This document shows, piece after piece, positions 22,971 through 33,675 of a DNA stretch of 41,382 nucleotides. This DNA comes from Bacteroidota bacterium (GTDB lineage: Bacteria; Bacteroidota; Bacteroidia; Chitinophagales; Chitinophagaceae), in contig JAFAEM010000026.1 in the NCBI GenBank assembly GCA_023424015.1, positions 1 to 41,382 of the forward strand, read 5' to 3'. Position numbers and translations under genes: made by a program. Position 1 is the first letter of the stretch. Each line of letters opens with the position of its first letter. The notes under the pieces are model-generated. The model was not told where the DNA came from and made no database searches. It saw only the letters and a list, made by a program, of their open reading frames with translations.

Positions 22971-25543
22971 AACACGAGCTCTTTTGAAGAAATATTTCCA
23001 TTCAGGTTGATCTGAACGATATATATGCCCGCTGGCCATGATGACTGGATGGGCAGGTTAATGTTGTTAATTCCTTTAGCAAGTTTCAGTTTCTGATTCA
23101 CCATCTCTTTTCCGATCGCATTCACGATACGAAGCCTTGCCTGCGAGTATGCTTTGTCAGTTTTTACCGATAAGGAAGCCTGATCTATAGCCGGGTTGGG
23201 GTATAGTAATATGTCAGCAGTTGGCACAATGATCTTAACCATGCGAGTATCACTGTATCGAATGCTACCTTTATTTTCAGCCAGCCTCAAACGGTACCTG
23301 GAATTACCCGGGAACGGTTCGTTATCTGTAAAGCGATAGCTTGTTTCACCATTTATTGTACCGGGTGCAAAGCCAATCACTTCCCAGTTAGTGCCGTTCT
23401 TACTGCGTTCAATATCATACCCCTGGAAGTCAGCGCTTTCATATGCCAGCCAGTTCAGGTTCACTTTGGAATTATTTTCCACGATCGCGTCGAACGAAAT
23501 GATCGAAACAGGTAATACCGTGTTGTCAACGATCACCCTGTAATCCTCAGTTTCACCACCGTCATAATATCCTGTTGACTTGGTGGCATCCATTGCGTAG
23601 TCCTTTGATGCCACACGGATGCGGAGATAGGTATAGGAACCCACCGGCAGGGTTGAAGCAATTCCCGACCAGCTGAGATATATCGTTTGCAACACGGGTC
23701 CAACTGATGATACGATCACCGGCACGGAAGCTTCAGAAGAATCGAAAAAGCCATTTCCATTATAATCAAGCCAGCCGATAACAGTGGCATCCCTGCCGGT
23801 ATTATTGTATACTGTTACTTCTGTGGAATAAGTGCTTTCTGTTGGGTTAAATAAAGGCACTGTATTTATCCCATCTTCATCCGAACCGTCGGCTGTTGCG
23901 TCAACAGATGATGTTTTCAGCCATTCCCGGTCAAATGTGGGTCCCAGGCGAAGACTGGTGTCTCTCTCATGCACAGCTGGCGACCATGGGTCGGGGTCAT
24001 AAGAGTCCGGAGCATCACCAAAATCGCAAAATGGCCGGAATGCTTCGGCAGCATCACCCCAGCTACCAACCACTGTTACACCATCGTAGGTCATAGTCTG
24101 CGCAGTACCGACATTATTTGTACCATTATAGGGAGCTATCGTTCCCGCTGCAACGGAGCTGGGTGAACCCACGTTATAAAGCTGACCCAACCAGTCGACC
24201 GATACCTGGCGTGGTATAAGCGTACCCGAGGGGGCATAGCGTGTAACTACACCGGTATATAAGCTTTGGTGGTGAAAATCCTTGTTGGTACCGACCCCCG
24301 CAGCGCCTGCGTCGAAGTCATAAAGCACGCCGTTGTTGATACCGAAATCACTCCAGTCCTGTGTACGGGTACTACCTACATAGGGAGGCTGTGAATAAAC
24401 CTGCGCGATGCCGATCGGGAATTGTGAAGCGTTCAGATCGATCCGCCAGATATTGGATTCGGTCAGGCTCGAACCACCTTCGATACCCAGGTATAGTTTA
24501 TCGCCATAGAAAGCTGCAGCTGCGGTTTCCACCCCATTCTCATATGTCGGGATACCAAGTGTGTTGACATTGGGGACCAGCACGCCCAATGTATCCATGT
24601 CGTAGTGATATCTTCTAAGTGATTTCTCATTAGTGTTGGTACCGCCATTGTTGCCCGACAGACTGTAGGTGTAGTAAACATATCTCCTGTAAGGATCATA
24701 AGACATGGAGTTGATATTCGTATGTCCATAGTCTGTGAACAGGTATTTTGCTCTACCCGTAGCCGGGTCTACATAATAAAATACATTATTCCTTACAGTG
24801 ATCACATAACCAGGCATGCCCGTAAATGGTCGGCTGATCTCGTAATAATTATCCGGGAATGAACTTACTGTACAACCATAGATATCAGAAAGCCAGAATG
24901 AACGGTTTTCTGTACCTCCGGTTCCGCAACTGCTGGAACATGCGCCGGATAAGGTTATGGTCATCGTAACGGATGTAACCGGGCCAGGTATCGATACATT
25001 CACCGTTGCATCTGTTGAAGTCCCGGCAACTGTCGTATTATTTGCTGTTACAAAAGCCGTAGGAGAATTGTTATTTGAAATGGTAAGCGTGGTCCCACTA
25101 ACCCTGGCCAGAGAAATATTAACTGGGGTAGCACCGTTGCTGGCTGCAAACTGAACTCTCTGGCTACGATCGATATCAAAAAGAGAGAATTGAAGGTCCT
25201 GAACCGGATCGGCAAATGTAAAGGTGATCGCACCATTGCCAATAAACTGTACATCGGCTCCGCTTCCGCTCGTACCAAAAGAGCCGGCGGATCCTGTGTG
25301 GGTTGTATTTTCACCCGGCACGTTATTGCCTGTATAGTTATGTGAAATGGTAAGGGTATTGGAGCCAAAGGCAAAGGGTTGATTTTGACAACGCGCCAGG
25401 CTCACATAAGATGTAATGGTGGTATTGTTTTGCCCAAAAAAATCGCGGTAGTCCCAATCGAGTACCGTATTGGTACATTGCGACAGGGCAATGCCACGAA
25501 TAAACAAACCTGCAATAAGAAACAGAATGTAAAGTTTTTTCAT
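22958..25543 (-). CDS. Large secreted GEVED-domain protein with T9SS sorting tail
   Basis: An 861-residue secreted protein. A signal peptide (KKLYILFLIAG) leads into an N-terminal beta-rich region (about 20-230). Next is a region of WD/SMP-like repeats describing a beta-propeller-like pattern (about 230-500), then a GEVED domain (about 510-675, starting FGDAPDSYDPD and ending GETEDYRV). A fibronectin III-like module (about 680-765) precedes a type A T9SS sorting domain (LLYPNPAIDQASL onward). The tail implies export by the type IX system and attachment to the cell surface. Function is unknown; adhesion or polymer binding is plausible. Confidence 0.9.
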   Translation of the reverse strand: MKKLYILFLIAGLFIRGIALSQCTNTVLDWDYRDFFGQNNTTITSYVSLARCQNQPFAFGSNTLTISHNYTGNNVPGENTTHTGSAGSFGTSGSGADVQFIGNGAITFTFADPVQDLQFSLFDIDRSQRVQFAASNGATPVNISLARVSGTTLTISNNNSPTAFVTANNTTVAGTSTDATVNVSIPGPVTSVTMTITLSGACSSSCGTGGTENRSFWLSDIYGCTVSSFPDNYYEISRPFTGMPGYVITVRNNVFYYVDPATGRAKYLFTDYGHTNINSMSYDPYRRYVYYTYSLSGNNGGTNTNEKSLRRYHYDMDTLGVLVPNVNTLGIPTYENGVETAAAAFYGDKLYLGIEGGSSLTESNIWRIDLNASQFPIGIAQVYSQPPYVGSTRTQDWSDFGINNGVLYDFDAGAAGVGTNKDFHHQSLYTGVVTRYAPSGTLIPRQVSVDWLGQLYNVGSPSSVAAGTIAPYNGTNNVGTAQTMTYDGVTVVGSWGDAAEAFRPFCDFGDAPDSYDPDPWSPAVHERDTSLRLGPTFDREWLKTSSVDATADGSDEDGINTVPLFNPTESTYSTEVTVYNNTGRDATVIGWLDYNGNGFFDSSEASVPVIVSSVGPVLQTIYLSWSGIASTLPVGSYTYLRIRVASKDYAMDATKSTGYYDGGETEDYRVIVDNTVLPVSIISFDAIVENNSKVNLNWLAYESADFQGYDIERSKNGTNWEVIGFAPGTINGETSYRFTDNEPFPGNSRYRLRLAENKGSIRYSDTRMVKIIVPTADILLYPNPAIDQASLSVKTDKAYSQARLRIVNAIGKEMVNQKLKLAKGINNINLPIQSSWPAGIYIVQINLNGNISSKELVLKRE

Positions 25544-26082
25544 AGTACGGATTTAAGGTTGATTCTTCGATCCTGATAAAACTTTTTTGATTCTCATTCC
25601 TGCTGTTTGAACCAAAATTTTTGTTCAGCCAGCAAGGGTTTCATCAGTTGTACGATACTTGATTTTGCTTATCGAAAATTAGTGCAAGACTTTATAATCT
25701 CCCATCGGCCAGCTCATTTTGGAGCCGGAAAAAGTACATATCCCAATTAGTTTTACTTCCTTCCTGGAAGTAATTTCTAAACATTACCGTAAAAGATGTG
25801 CGTAGCTCGCGCTTAGCCATTGATACTGAACTTGATTCTTTCTTTATGATAAAATGCAAAAAAGTGGAATCTGCCTTTCAAAATACTATCAATTTGAAGC
25901 TGAAAGGGTTGCGATTTAAAGTGGGAAGCCATGCCTATCGAAGTGTATGAAAATGAGATAAGAGCGGATCATCATGATGACCATGACATGTTTGGATTTA
26001 ATCCCGACTGTCTGGGTATTCATGATAATCCACACGCCGAATACTTATCATTTGCCACACTACCGATGCCCGTTAGCATAGG
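25544..26082. other. 539-bp intergenic region, no confident gene
   Basis: The longest gap in the window, between the divergently oriented ends of two T9SS-substrate genes: the start of the GEVED gene on the left and the stop of the M14 peptidase gene on the right. It must hold the GEVED gene promoter, but no exact TAnnTTTG box is visible. Two short reading frames are present near its right end (25846-25950 and 25931-26086), neither clearly a gene. I see no repeat, RNA gene or mobile element. Confidence 0.6.
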
Positions 26083-26086
26083 CTAG
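25931..26086 (+). CDS. Possible small His/Asp-rich protein, uncertain
   Basis: A 51-codon plus-strand frame with a His/Asp-rich centre (ADHHDDHDMFGF) and normal-looking codons. It overlaps the convergent peptidase stop by 4 bp. No family is recognised. A 34-codon frame (25846-25950) ends within it, so this could be a frameshifted remnant of one gene or chance. Confidence 0.2.
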   Translation: MPIEVYENEIRADHHDDHDMFGFNPDCLGIHDNPHAEYLSFATLPMPVSIG

Positions 26087-28857
26087 TTTTCCTTGAAGAT
26101 CTTCTGTGTTGCTACAATTTCGCCTTTTTCATTCCTTACTATAACCAGGTATAACTGTCCGGTACGGGCGCTTAGATCGATGCTGATCTCATTGCCTGCG
26201 ATATTGCTGCTGATCGGCTGGCGGAAAATTTCCCTGCCCGCCATATCCATGATGTTTACCGAATAAGCACCATGCATAATCCCATTCACTTTCACTTTCA
26301 CTACATTCTTCACAGGGTTTGGATAGACCAGCACCTGTAGCTGCGCCGGGTGATAGAATACCGATACCGTCGAACTATAACTTTCCGTACCATCCTTATC
26401 AAACTGTTTGATACGATAAAAATTATTACCGATAAATGGTGCAGTATCGATAAAACGGTAGGGAGCATCTTCGGGTCCTCTTCCGATGGATATAAACTGC
26501 ATTCCATCCGCCGATTTTTCAATCTCAAAGTATTCGTGCTGGCGATCGATGATGGCCTCCCAGTCCACCCGCACTGTTTCATCGGGTAAAAGCTTGGCAG
26601 CTACCCGCAGAAACTGAACAGGCAGTGTCACCAGGGTGGAAGTACTTTTCACGATCTTGAAGTCATCAATATAAAATCCATCGTCGAGATCTTTTTCAAA
26701 ATCGTTGACCGCTGTTGCATCTGAACTGAATTCAAACCGAAAACGAACATTATTGCTGTTATAAAAACCAGATGGTATTTCGATCAATTCCCGGGTCCAG
26801 TTTTCCCTGATACCTGTCAATGCAGGCATTCCTCCCAGTCTGCCCTGGTTGGTTGTATTGTTTTCCTGCACGGTATTTCTACCCACCAGGTTGGTCCAGG
26901 TTCCATTCAATCCGTCGGTACTATTGGTGGATATCTGCACCCGAAGGATATCCCTGAAGTTCTCCGCTCTATGTCTTGTCCAGAAACTGATATATGCGGC
27001 AGTGGCGTTTGACAGATCGAAAGGGTTCCTGGTTGCGGCAATCCTGGTACTGCTGCTGGTATAATTACCCGATGGTGATTCAGTGAGTGCACGTGATGAG
27101 TTTACACCTCCGGCGGAAACATAGTCCCACCCACTGGATACTTCCCAGTTCGTGCTTACCGAGCCTGTTTCCATATCATCAGAAAAAAGCGTAACCGGGT
27201 TAAATATTTTGGTCACCGTATCATAGATCGTGATGCCACCGGTTTGCACCCGCCAGACAAATTTTATTCTTTGCCCATTACCCAGCCCGGGCGGAAAAGT
27301 AACTGGTACGGAACCTGAATAAGTATCATAATAAACCGGAAGACTATTGATCGTATCGGCTTTAGTGGAACCGATATTCTGTAAGGGGATCAGGTTGACG
27401 ATGACGGGTTCGTCGCCGATGCCGATACGCCGGATATTAAAACGCATTACCGAATCGAGACTAGTTACGGCAATATCGTTGGCATCCTGCAGGTCCACAT
27501 AGGAACCGGCTGCAAATGCAAGCTGCATATTCTGAAAGCAAAGATTCTTACAAAGTTCAATGATCTGCGAACTTGGCGCCCAAAAACCGCCGCCACCGGC
27601 CTCACCCGTCATGCCGTATACTTTGCCCTTTTTATTTGGTTCTCCGGGATACGACTCAATATCACCAAGCAGCCACCAGTCCTTAGCGCCACCGGCCACT
27701 TCATATTGCACCGTTGCATAACTATCACCCGCCCGGTGTCCATTGTATTTTCCCATCAGGGCAGGAATGAAAGTATAGAAATACTGGTCGAGCGTTGACA
27801 TGGTATGATAACTTCTTCTGCCAAATGGCAAAGAGTAGTAAGGGCCTGAACAGTGCTGATCAAATGCAGCTACAAAATTTCGTGAATAGCAGAGGTCCCT
27901 GATGGCCTGTGTTTCAGGCTCGGAAAACGCCCCACTACCCCAGTAAGTCTCGTAAGAAGTAATATCAGATCCGCAACTCGTAGACGCACCTGCACAATCA
28001 CTCCAGTCCACACCATAATTGCGATTCAGATCCACCCCTTTTTGTCCAGTGATATCGGATCCAACATTCCTGCGATTCTTGCGTTGCATTCCACCGCCAC
28101 CGGGATTATTCGTCTGGTTATACACATAGCCATCTGGATTCACGCAGGGTACAATGAAGATCTCCCGGTTGTTTACAAGTTCTGTTACAGATTGTAAGGT
28201 GCCATAATTCTGGGCAAGGTATTGGGCAAAAAATATCAGGCTGGTTCCCGTGATCGCTTCCCTGGCATGTTGTAGCCCGAGGTACAACACTTCCGGCTCT
28301 TCCTCATCATTTGTTACATTATCAGAAATTTTAAGACACCATATATCCCTGCCTTCTACCGATAATCCTATCGATGTTTTTTGAACCAGGTTGGGGAATG
28401 TGGCTACCAGCTCATCCATCTTGCTATTCATCTGAGAAAAAGTATAGTAACCACCCATGCTGCCGGGTGGCAGCCCGTTTGTAGAAAAGAAAGAAGGCGT
28501 GCTTATAAAATCACGTATCGACTGACCCGACGTCTCGTAAGCAACGCGATTTCCTGTCCGGGCCTGTTCAAAAAACAGTTTGCTTTGCTCCTGGAAATGT
28601 TTGGTTACATCATCCACAATTATTTCAACCTGGTGCCCTGCCGCCCGCAAGTTGGCAATTGCATGTTCGCTAAGCTCGGCAACTACTCCATCACTGGTGG
28701 AACTGAAGTGATCGGCTTCCATGAGGTTGATCACTGATTGTCGCGCTGATGCGTCTTCAGGAAGCCTGATCCTGATCTTACTGTATGTAACCTGGCTTGT
28801 AGCTTGCAGTGAATACAACAAAAACAAGGCAAGGATAGTGGATTGAATGGTGTTCAT
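26083..28857 (-). CDS. Secreted M14 zinc carboxypeptidase with T9SS sorting tail
   Basis: A 924-residue secreted metallocarboxypeptidase. The signal peptide ends near residue 21 (LQATSQ). The M14 domain (about 135-460) has zinc ligands H197 and E200 in the QHAREA motif and H335 in FDQHCSG. The substrate-binding LNRNY is at 277-281 and the catalytic Glu is E419 in MTGEAGGGG. A beta-sandwich region (about 560-760, with DGFYIDDFKIV) follows, then a fibronectin-like module and a T9SS type A tail (VYPNPVKNVVKVK). It probably degrades peptides at the surface. ATG 28857 gives a proper signal peptide; ATG 28890 is less likely. Confidence 0.93.
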   Translation of the reverse strand: MNTIQSTILALFLLYSLQATSQVTYSKIRIRLPEDASARQSVINLMEADHFSSTSDGVVAELSEHAIANLRAAGHQVEIIVDDVTKHFQEQSKLFFEQARTGNRVAYETSGQSIRDFISTPSFFSTNGLPPGSMGGYYTFSQMNSKMDELVATFPNLVQKTSIGLSVEGRDIWCLKISDNVTNDEEEPEVLYLGLQHAREAITGTSLIFFAQYLAQNYGTLQSVTELVNNREIFIVPCVNPDGYVYNQTNNPGGGGMQRKNRRNVGSDITGQKGVDLNRNYGVDWSDCAGASTSCGSDITSYETYWGSGAFSEPETQAIRDLCYSRNFVAAFDQHCSGPYYSLPFGRRSYHTMSTLDQYFYTFIPALMGKYNGHRAGDSYATVQYEVAGGAKDWWLLGDIESYPGEPNKKGKVYGMTGEAGGGGFWAPSSQIIELCKNLCFQNMQLAFAAGSYVDLQDANDIAVTSLDSVMRFNIRRIGIGDEPVIVNLIPLQNIGSTKADTINSLPVYYDTYSGSVPVTFPPGLGNGQRIKFVWRVQTGGITIYDTVTKIFNPVTLFSDDMETGSVSTNWEVSSGWDYVSAGGVNSSRALTESPSGNYTSSSTRIAATRNPFDLSNATAAYISFWTRHRAENFRDILRVQISTNSTDGLNGTWTNLVGRNTVQENNTTNQGRLGGMPALTGIRENWTRELIEIPSGFYNSNNVRFRFEFSSDATAVNDFEKDLDDGFYIDDFKIVKSTSTLVTLPVQFLRVAAKLLPDETVRVDWEAIIDRQHEYFEIEKSADGMQFISIGRGPEDAPYRFIDTAPFIGNNFYRIKQFDKDGTESYSSTVSVFYHPAQLQVLVYPNPVKNVVKVKVNGIMHGAYSVNIMDMAGREIFRQPISSNIAGNEISIDLSARTGQLYLVIVRNEKGEIVATQKIFKEN

Positions 28858-29109
28858 AACATTTTGTTTTTCCGGCATCAACCGGCTCACAAATGGTAAT
28901 ATCTCATTTGAAAGTAATAGGTGAACGCAAATTGTACAAGGGGAAATATCCTGTCGTTATCACGCTTTCTTTTAAGATTTTTATACTGGCAGAGGACAAC
29001 TTGAACGCGGGTATATACGCGGAACTCAGGAGTATTTTACTTTGACAAATAACATTCCCTAATTTTCCAAATCCATATCTTTAACACATAACCTCTCATT
29101 CTCAATACT

Positions 29110-30654
29110 ATGCGACTAGTTTTTTTTGTTTTGTTATTAGCGATCAACGGTTTCGCACAGCAAAGACCAAACATTATCTATATTATGAGCGACGATCACG
29201 ACAACGATGCGATCAGCTCTTATAACCCGCAGTTCATTCAAACACCGCATATCGACAGGCTGGCGGCGGAAGGCATAAAATTCAACAAGGCCTTTGTCGG
29301 CAACTCGATTTGCTCGCCGGCGCGAGCCACCTTGCTCACCGGACAGCACTCGCATAAAAACGGTGTAAAAGATAACCGGACACCATTTGATTCCTCCAAA
29401 AACAATTTACCTAAGGTATTGCAAAAAGCAGGTTATCAAACTGCCCTGATCGGAAAATGGCATCTTCATTCTTACCCATCCGGTTTCGATTACTGGAAAA
29501 TTCTACCCGGCATGGGACAATATTTCAATACATCGATCATTAAAATGTCGGGTGATACGATCCGCGAAGCAGGTTATGCTACGGATGTACTGACTGATAA
29601 TGCGCTGAACTGGCTGCAAACACGTGATAAATCAAAACCTTTTGTATTGTTCTTCCATCACAAGGCACCGCACCGGTACTTTTTCCCCGCACTAAAATAC
29701 CTCGAACAGTTTCGCACCAAAGTCTTTCCTGAACCATCGAGCCTTTACCTGGACACTGCTGGGCGTGGGGCCGCTTGGGCCAGGCAAACGATGGGAATTT
29801 TACCGGATATGCAATTATGCAGTGATCTGAAAATAAATCCGCAATACCTGATAGATATTCCGGAATTAAAACCATCGGAACAACAGATCGATTACTACAA
29901 CGCAATCATGAACCGTGTGCCGGCAGATCAAAGAAAGAGATATGAAGAGATCTTTGCCGAGCGTGGAAAATTAATCCGCGAAAAAAACCTGAGAGGTAAA
30001 GAGCTATTAAAATACAAATACCAATGGTATATGCAGGACTATATGTCCTGCATCGCGTCTATAGATGAGAGTATCGGGCGGTTACTGGATTATCTAGACA
30101 AGGAAAATATGAGTTCGAACACCGCCGTGATCTACACTAGCGACCAGGGGTTTTACCTGGGTGAGAACGGGTGGTTTGACAAACGGTTTGCTTATGATGT
30201 CTCCATGCAAACACCACTGCTGGTCAGGTGGCCCGGTCGTATCAAACCCGGAACAATAACCGATGCGATGGTGCAGAATATTGACTTCGCTCCCACCATA
30301 CTCGGCATGGCGGGATTAAAAACTCCTGACTGGATGCAGGGCCTGGATCTCACTCCCCTGCTTACCGGTAAGCAAACAGAACTCCCCCGGCCTTATCTTT
30401 ATTATCACTACTACGAATTTGTACGTGACCATACCGTCATCCCACATATTGCCATACGAAGCCGCGATCATAAACTCATTTACTTCTATACGGTAAATGA
30501 ATGGCAATTGTATGACCTTCAGAAAGACCCCGTTGAATTAAACAATCTGGTCAATTCACCAGCCCATCAGGAACTGTTTAAAAAGTTACGAAAGGAATTG
30601 GTGAAACTCCGTGACAGGTACGATGACCACGAACCAGCCGGCGAGTTAAATTAG
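29110..30654 (+). CDS. Secreted sulfatase (alkaline phosphatase superfamily)
   Basis: A 514-residue sulfatase with a signal peptide (RLVFFVLLLAINGFAQ). The active site is C68 in CSPARATLLTG, which must be converted to formylglycine by a maturase not found in this window. Metal ligands are the Asp pair in MSDDHD, and TSDQGFYLGENGWFDKR for the late metal site. C-terminal MQGLDLTPLL and KLIYFY are family-typical. Substrate is unknown; surface sulfatases in this phylum usually remove sulfate from polysaccharides or glycans. It is a single gene divergent from the M14 peptidase. Confidence 0.94.
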   Translation: MRLVFFVLLLAINGFAQQRPNIIYIMSDDHDNDAISSYNPQFIQTPHIDRLAAEGIKFNKAFVGNSICSPARATLLTGQHSHKNGVKDNRTPFDSSKNNLPKVLQKAGYQTALIGKWHLHSYPSGFDYWKILPGMGQYFNTSIIKMSGDTIREAGYATDVLTDNALNWLQTRDKSKPFVLFFHHKAPHRYFFPALKYLEQFRTKVFPEPSSLYLDTAGRGAAWARQTMGILPDMQLCSDLKINPQYLIDIPELKPSEQQIDYYNAIMNRVPADQRKRYEEIFAERGKLIREKNLRGKELLKYKYQWYMQDYMSCIASIDESIGRLLDYLDKENMSSNTAVIYTSDQGFYLGENGWFDKRFAYDVSMQTPLLVRWPGRIKPGTITDAMVQNIDFAPTILGMAGLKTPDWMQGLDLTPLLTGKQTELPRPYLYYHYYEFVRDHTVIPHIAIRSRDHKLIYFYTVNEWQLYDLQKDPVELNNLVNSPAHQELFKKLRKELVKLRDRYDDHEPAGELN

Positions 30655-30682
30655 TATTTAATCACAGCCAACAAATTTATCT

Positions 30683-31165
30683 CTAGATAACGCAGGGTAC
30701 TTTGCGGAATGGCTGACTATTGTCAAATTTTAAATTGTCAGGTTTTGCAAAAAGCGTTGTGTCGTTTCTTTGCGTGAGTTCACCGGTCGCGGGCAATAAT
30801 TCGTCCCCATTTACTTTCCAGGCTACTTCACGTACGGAAACGACCCCCTCTGACTTAAAAAGATACCAACCCCTGATAATATCCCCTGCCAGGTCAGCCT
30901 GAACAGTGCCATCATTACGATCTTTTTCGAAGATCCGGTAAGAAAGCGAACCGCTAACGCTATGTGTTTTGGCTTCGAGCTGCAGGTTAGCCGTGTCCTT
31001 CCCATTGATTTGTATAAAACAACCTGTAGGAACGGTATCAGCTTTTACAAGTTCTAACGCCTTTGTAGTATCCTGCATAGCTCCGTTCTCCGAAGTGGAA
31101 GCTTCGTCATTACAGGATGAAAGCAGGATGGCCAGTACAGTTAAAGCTTTAATACGGATGGTCAT
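30683..31165 (-). CDS. Small lipoprotein of unknown function
   Basis: A 160-residue lipoprotein: the signal ends in the lipobox LLSSC with lipidated C18. The mature part is beta-rich (CFIQINGKDTANLQLEAKTHSVSGSLSYR) and may form a small barrel similar to copper-resistance NlpE-like folds, but I cannot assign a family. ATG 31165 is preferred; ATG 31174 adds three residues. It lies between the sulfatase and the TonB operon. Confidence 0.78.
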   Translation of the reverse strand: MTIRIKALTVLAILLSSCNDEASTSENGAMQDTTKALELVKADTVPTGCFIQINGKDTANLQLEAKTHSVSGSLSYRIFEKDRNDGTVQADLAGDIIRGWYLFKSEGVVSVREVAWKVNGDELLPATGELTQRNDTTLFAKPDNLKFDNSQPFRKVPCVI

Positions 31166-31240
31166 AACTATCATTTTAGATTATACATGAAATAGTTATG
31201 CCAGAAATGGCAGTACAGAAAAGACAGGCTGGGTCGCCGA

Positions 31241-33631
31241 TTATTTTACTGTAAATGAATGGATCGCGAACACAGGTTGGCCATTGCTGCCGATGCCCTG
31301 CAATACTACTTTGAATTGCCCGCTTTGATCTGATGTGTAGAACTGTACACCATTCTTTCCCGAGAGCCAGGGCGACCAGTACAAGGTACTCCGAAGGTCA
31401 GGAATTCGCTTTGCCCGATCACTGTCAGACTCATAAGATGGCGAATAGAATTCTCTCTGCAATTGCAGGCCTTCATAATCTACAGCAATCAAACCCGGTG
31501 TTAACTCGAAGCCATCAAATTTTCCCTGGTAAGTTTCAAAACTGGCCACTCCTCTATAACTTAGACCTCCTACCACGTATCTCCGGGGGACTATTTCGAG
31601 CTTCTTTACTTTCAGAGGATCATAATCAAAAATCTTATTAGGGTCTGCAAAAGGTACTCCATCCACCATCACCAGCATCTGATCACTATAAACTGTCCTG
31701 GTTACTTCGTCGTAGATAGTCATATAAAGCTTGCCGTTTCGCAACGTTACATTGATCGGAGCAACATATTCCCGCAATACTTCTTCCATCGTGGTGAATC
31801 GCTTATAATCGTCGAGGCGGTAACTAAATTCGGCTTTACCAAAAAACGGTATGGTATCACTTAATGCAGGTGGCTGGAATCGGCGAATACTGTCAACAAC
31901 ATACACATTCTGCGTCTGCATGGCGATACTTTTCCCTGTCAGTTTCTGTTGGTCCTGGCGTGAAAGCCGGATCGAAGGAAGCTGGTTATTATATGACTCT
32001 TCTGAAAATGGTGTAAGTACGTCTATACGATAAGTGCCCGGTGCCGCGCCAGGTACCTGGGGAATGATCTCGCCCGGACCATAGTAATCACGTGCATTGA
32101 AATACGCGATCCCATCGTTGTTTGTTCTGGCGGCAGATATACCAAAAGGACTTGTGGGGTAAGAAAGCAAGCAACTTATATTAGCTGCAGGTTTGCCCGA
32201 AGCCGTTTCCGTAATTTTGACAGCTACCAGGTGCCCACCATGCTCAGGTAAAAATAATGCGGTAGTTGACTTAGCAGGCTGAAGCAGCTTCTCCCAGCGA
32301 AAACGCCGCCAGCCATGGGTCATCAGCAGTCCATTTATCGCTTCGCCGGTTTTATCTTCCCCGGAAAAATAATATCCCGGCGACTCTACAAAACCGCGAA
32401 GGTCCGAGCTTAGCCATAAATAACTTGCGATATCGTCATCCGAATTTTGCAGCGAATCGACCTGGAATACTGCAACAGAAAAATTATTAGCGACGGTATT
32501 TGTTTGTCCCGGTTTGATCGCAAGGTCAACCTTCTGGCGTTTCCCGTATTCGCCTTTATCACTTCCAATACTGACCAAGGAAGTTGATGCGGGGTTTATA
32601 AACACCAGTCGCTCGCAAACCGGCTTTTGATCCTTATTGAAAAGTGTGAAATGGCTCACACCATCCCCGAGCTTGGTCTTGTCGATATAAAATACCAGGT
32701 CCGACTCATAATTGATAAAGCCAGGCTCGGCAACTTTTAAAACCTGACGCGTATGTGCTATCAAAAAAACTTTCTCTCCCCGCACACCTGGCTCAGATCC
32801 CCTGGCCTGGATACGAACTTTGAATCGACCGTCGTTGTTATCGCTTACGTTCATTACATAGCCCTGTGCATAGACAGCAGGGATAGAATGATTAAATGAC
32901 TTACCATCGGGCAGGTAAATAGTAGCTGTATATTGCCGATCAGGCTGAGGTTTGAAATTAAAGCTTCCGATACCAAATTTATGTGTGGAAAAATGGCTGA
33001 CGGTGTCACCGCGATCATCAGCAATGATCCCGCGGGCATCCAGGCCTTTGCCATACTGATCAGCGACCTGGAAAGCCAGCTTTGTCTCGATGCCACTTAC
33101 CAGGTTGCCACCCTCAGGGAAAAAAGCTGCGGTTACACGAACTGAGTCGGCTTTTGCGACTGCCTCCACCGGCTTGATCGTATTGACGATGGTTATGCTT
33201 TTTTCATAAAACGCAACAGCCCCTTCGTTCTTCATCCAGTTGGTATAGGCCCTTAAGATATAGTTGTCTGAATTGAGAGAAAGTGGCAGATAAAATGATC
33301 CGGCACCACCTTCTGACGAGAGTGTCAGCTTAGCCTGGGCTACAGGCTTTTTTGAGCGGTCAAGGATTTCCACATACGCGGTCTTGCTCAGGTCCGAAGA
33401 AAGATGCGTGACGCCATCGACATAGTAAACTTTAAACCAGACGATCTCACCTGCCAGGTAATAATTCTTATCGGTATGCAGGTATATTTTCTCTCTCGCT
33501 GCTTCCTGGCTGGCTTTTTCAAACCGGCTTACGATTCGGTTCATTTGTTCGTCCTGTGCGGATACATTTACACACCACATCAAAGCAGTAAGCAACAATG
33601 GGAAAAATAAACGGGGCTTAAACATTATCAT
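31241..33631 (-). CDS. Exported MG2/plug-domain protein of the TonB operon
   Basis: A 796-residue exported protein; the signal peptide ends at VNVSAQ. The N-terminal part shows an alpha-2-macroglobulin MG2-like strand pattern: EKIYLHTDKNYYLAGEIVWF, then SKTAYVEILD and GSFYLPLSL. The C-terminal part resembles a TonB-receptor plug (MVDGVPFADPN, then VEIV-like strands and YRGVASFETYQG) but with no beta-barrel after it. Such proteins accompany TonB receptors in Bacteroidota; the role is unknown. Start ATG 33631 or 33625. It is the last gene of the four-gene operon, 44 bp after the DUF4249 gene. Confidence 0.85.
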   Translation of the reverse strand: MIMFKPRLFFPLLLTALMWCVNVSAQDEQMNRIVSRFEKASQEAAREKIYLHTDKNYYLAGEIVWFKVYYVDGVTHLSSDLSKTAYVEILDRSKKPVAQAKLTLSSEGGAGSFYLPLSLNSDNYILRAYTNWMKNEGAVAFYEKSITIVNTIKPVEAVAKADSVRVTAAFFPEGGNLVSGIETKLAFQVADQYGKGLDARGIIADDRGDTVSHFSTHKFGIGSFNFKPQPDRQYTATIYLPDGKSFNHSIPAVYAQGYVMNVSDNNDGRFKVRIQARGSEPGVRGEKVFLIAHTRQVLKVAEPGFINYESDLVFYIDKTKLGDGVSHFTLFNKDQKPVCERLVFINPASTSLVSIGSDKGEYGKRQKVDLAIKPGQTNTVANNFSVAVFQVDSLQNSDDDIASYLWLSSDLRGFVESPGYYFSGEDKTGEAINGLLMTHGWRRFRWEKLLQPAKSTTALFLPEHGGHLVAVKITETASGKPAANISCLLSYPTSPFGISAARTNNDGIAYFNARDYYGPGEIIPQVPGAAPGTYRIDVLTPFSEESYNNQLPSIRLSRQDQQKLTGKSIAMQTQNVYVVDSIRRFQPPALSDTIPFFGKAEFSYRLDDYKRFTTMEEVLREYVAPINVTLRNGKLYMTIYDEVTRTVYSDQMLVMVDGVPFADPNKIFDYDPLKVKKLEIVPRRYVVGGLSYRGVASFETYQGKFDGFELTPGLIAVDYEGLQLQREFYSPSYESDSDRAKRIPDLRSTLYWSPWLSGKNGVQFYTSDQSGQFKVVLQGIGSNGQPVFAIHSFTVK

Positions 33632-33675
33632 CTTGTTTGTAACGTAAAAATTAAATCTGCCGGGGTCGGTCCATC

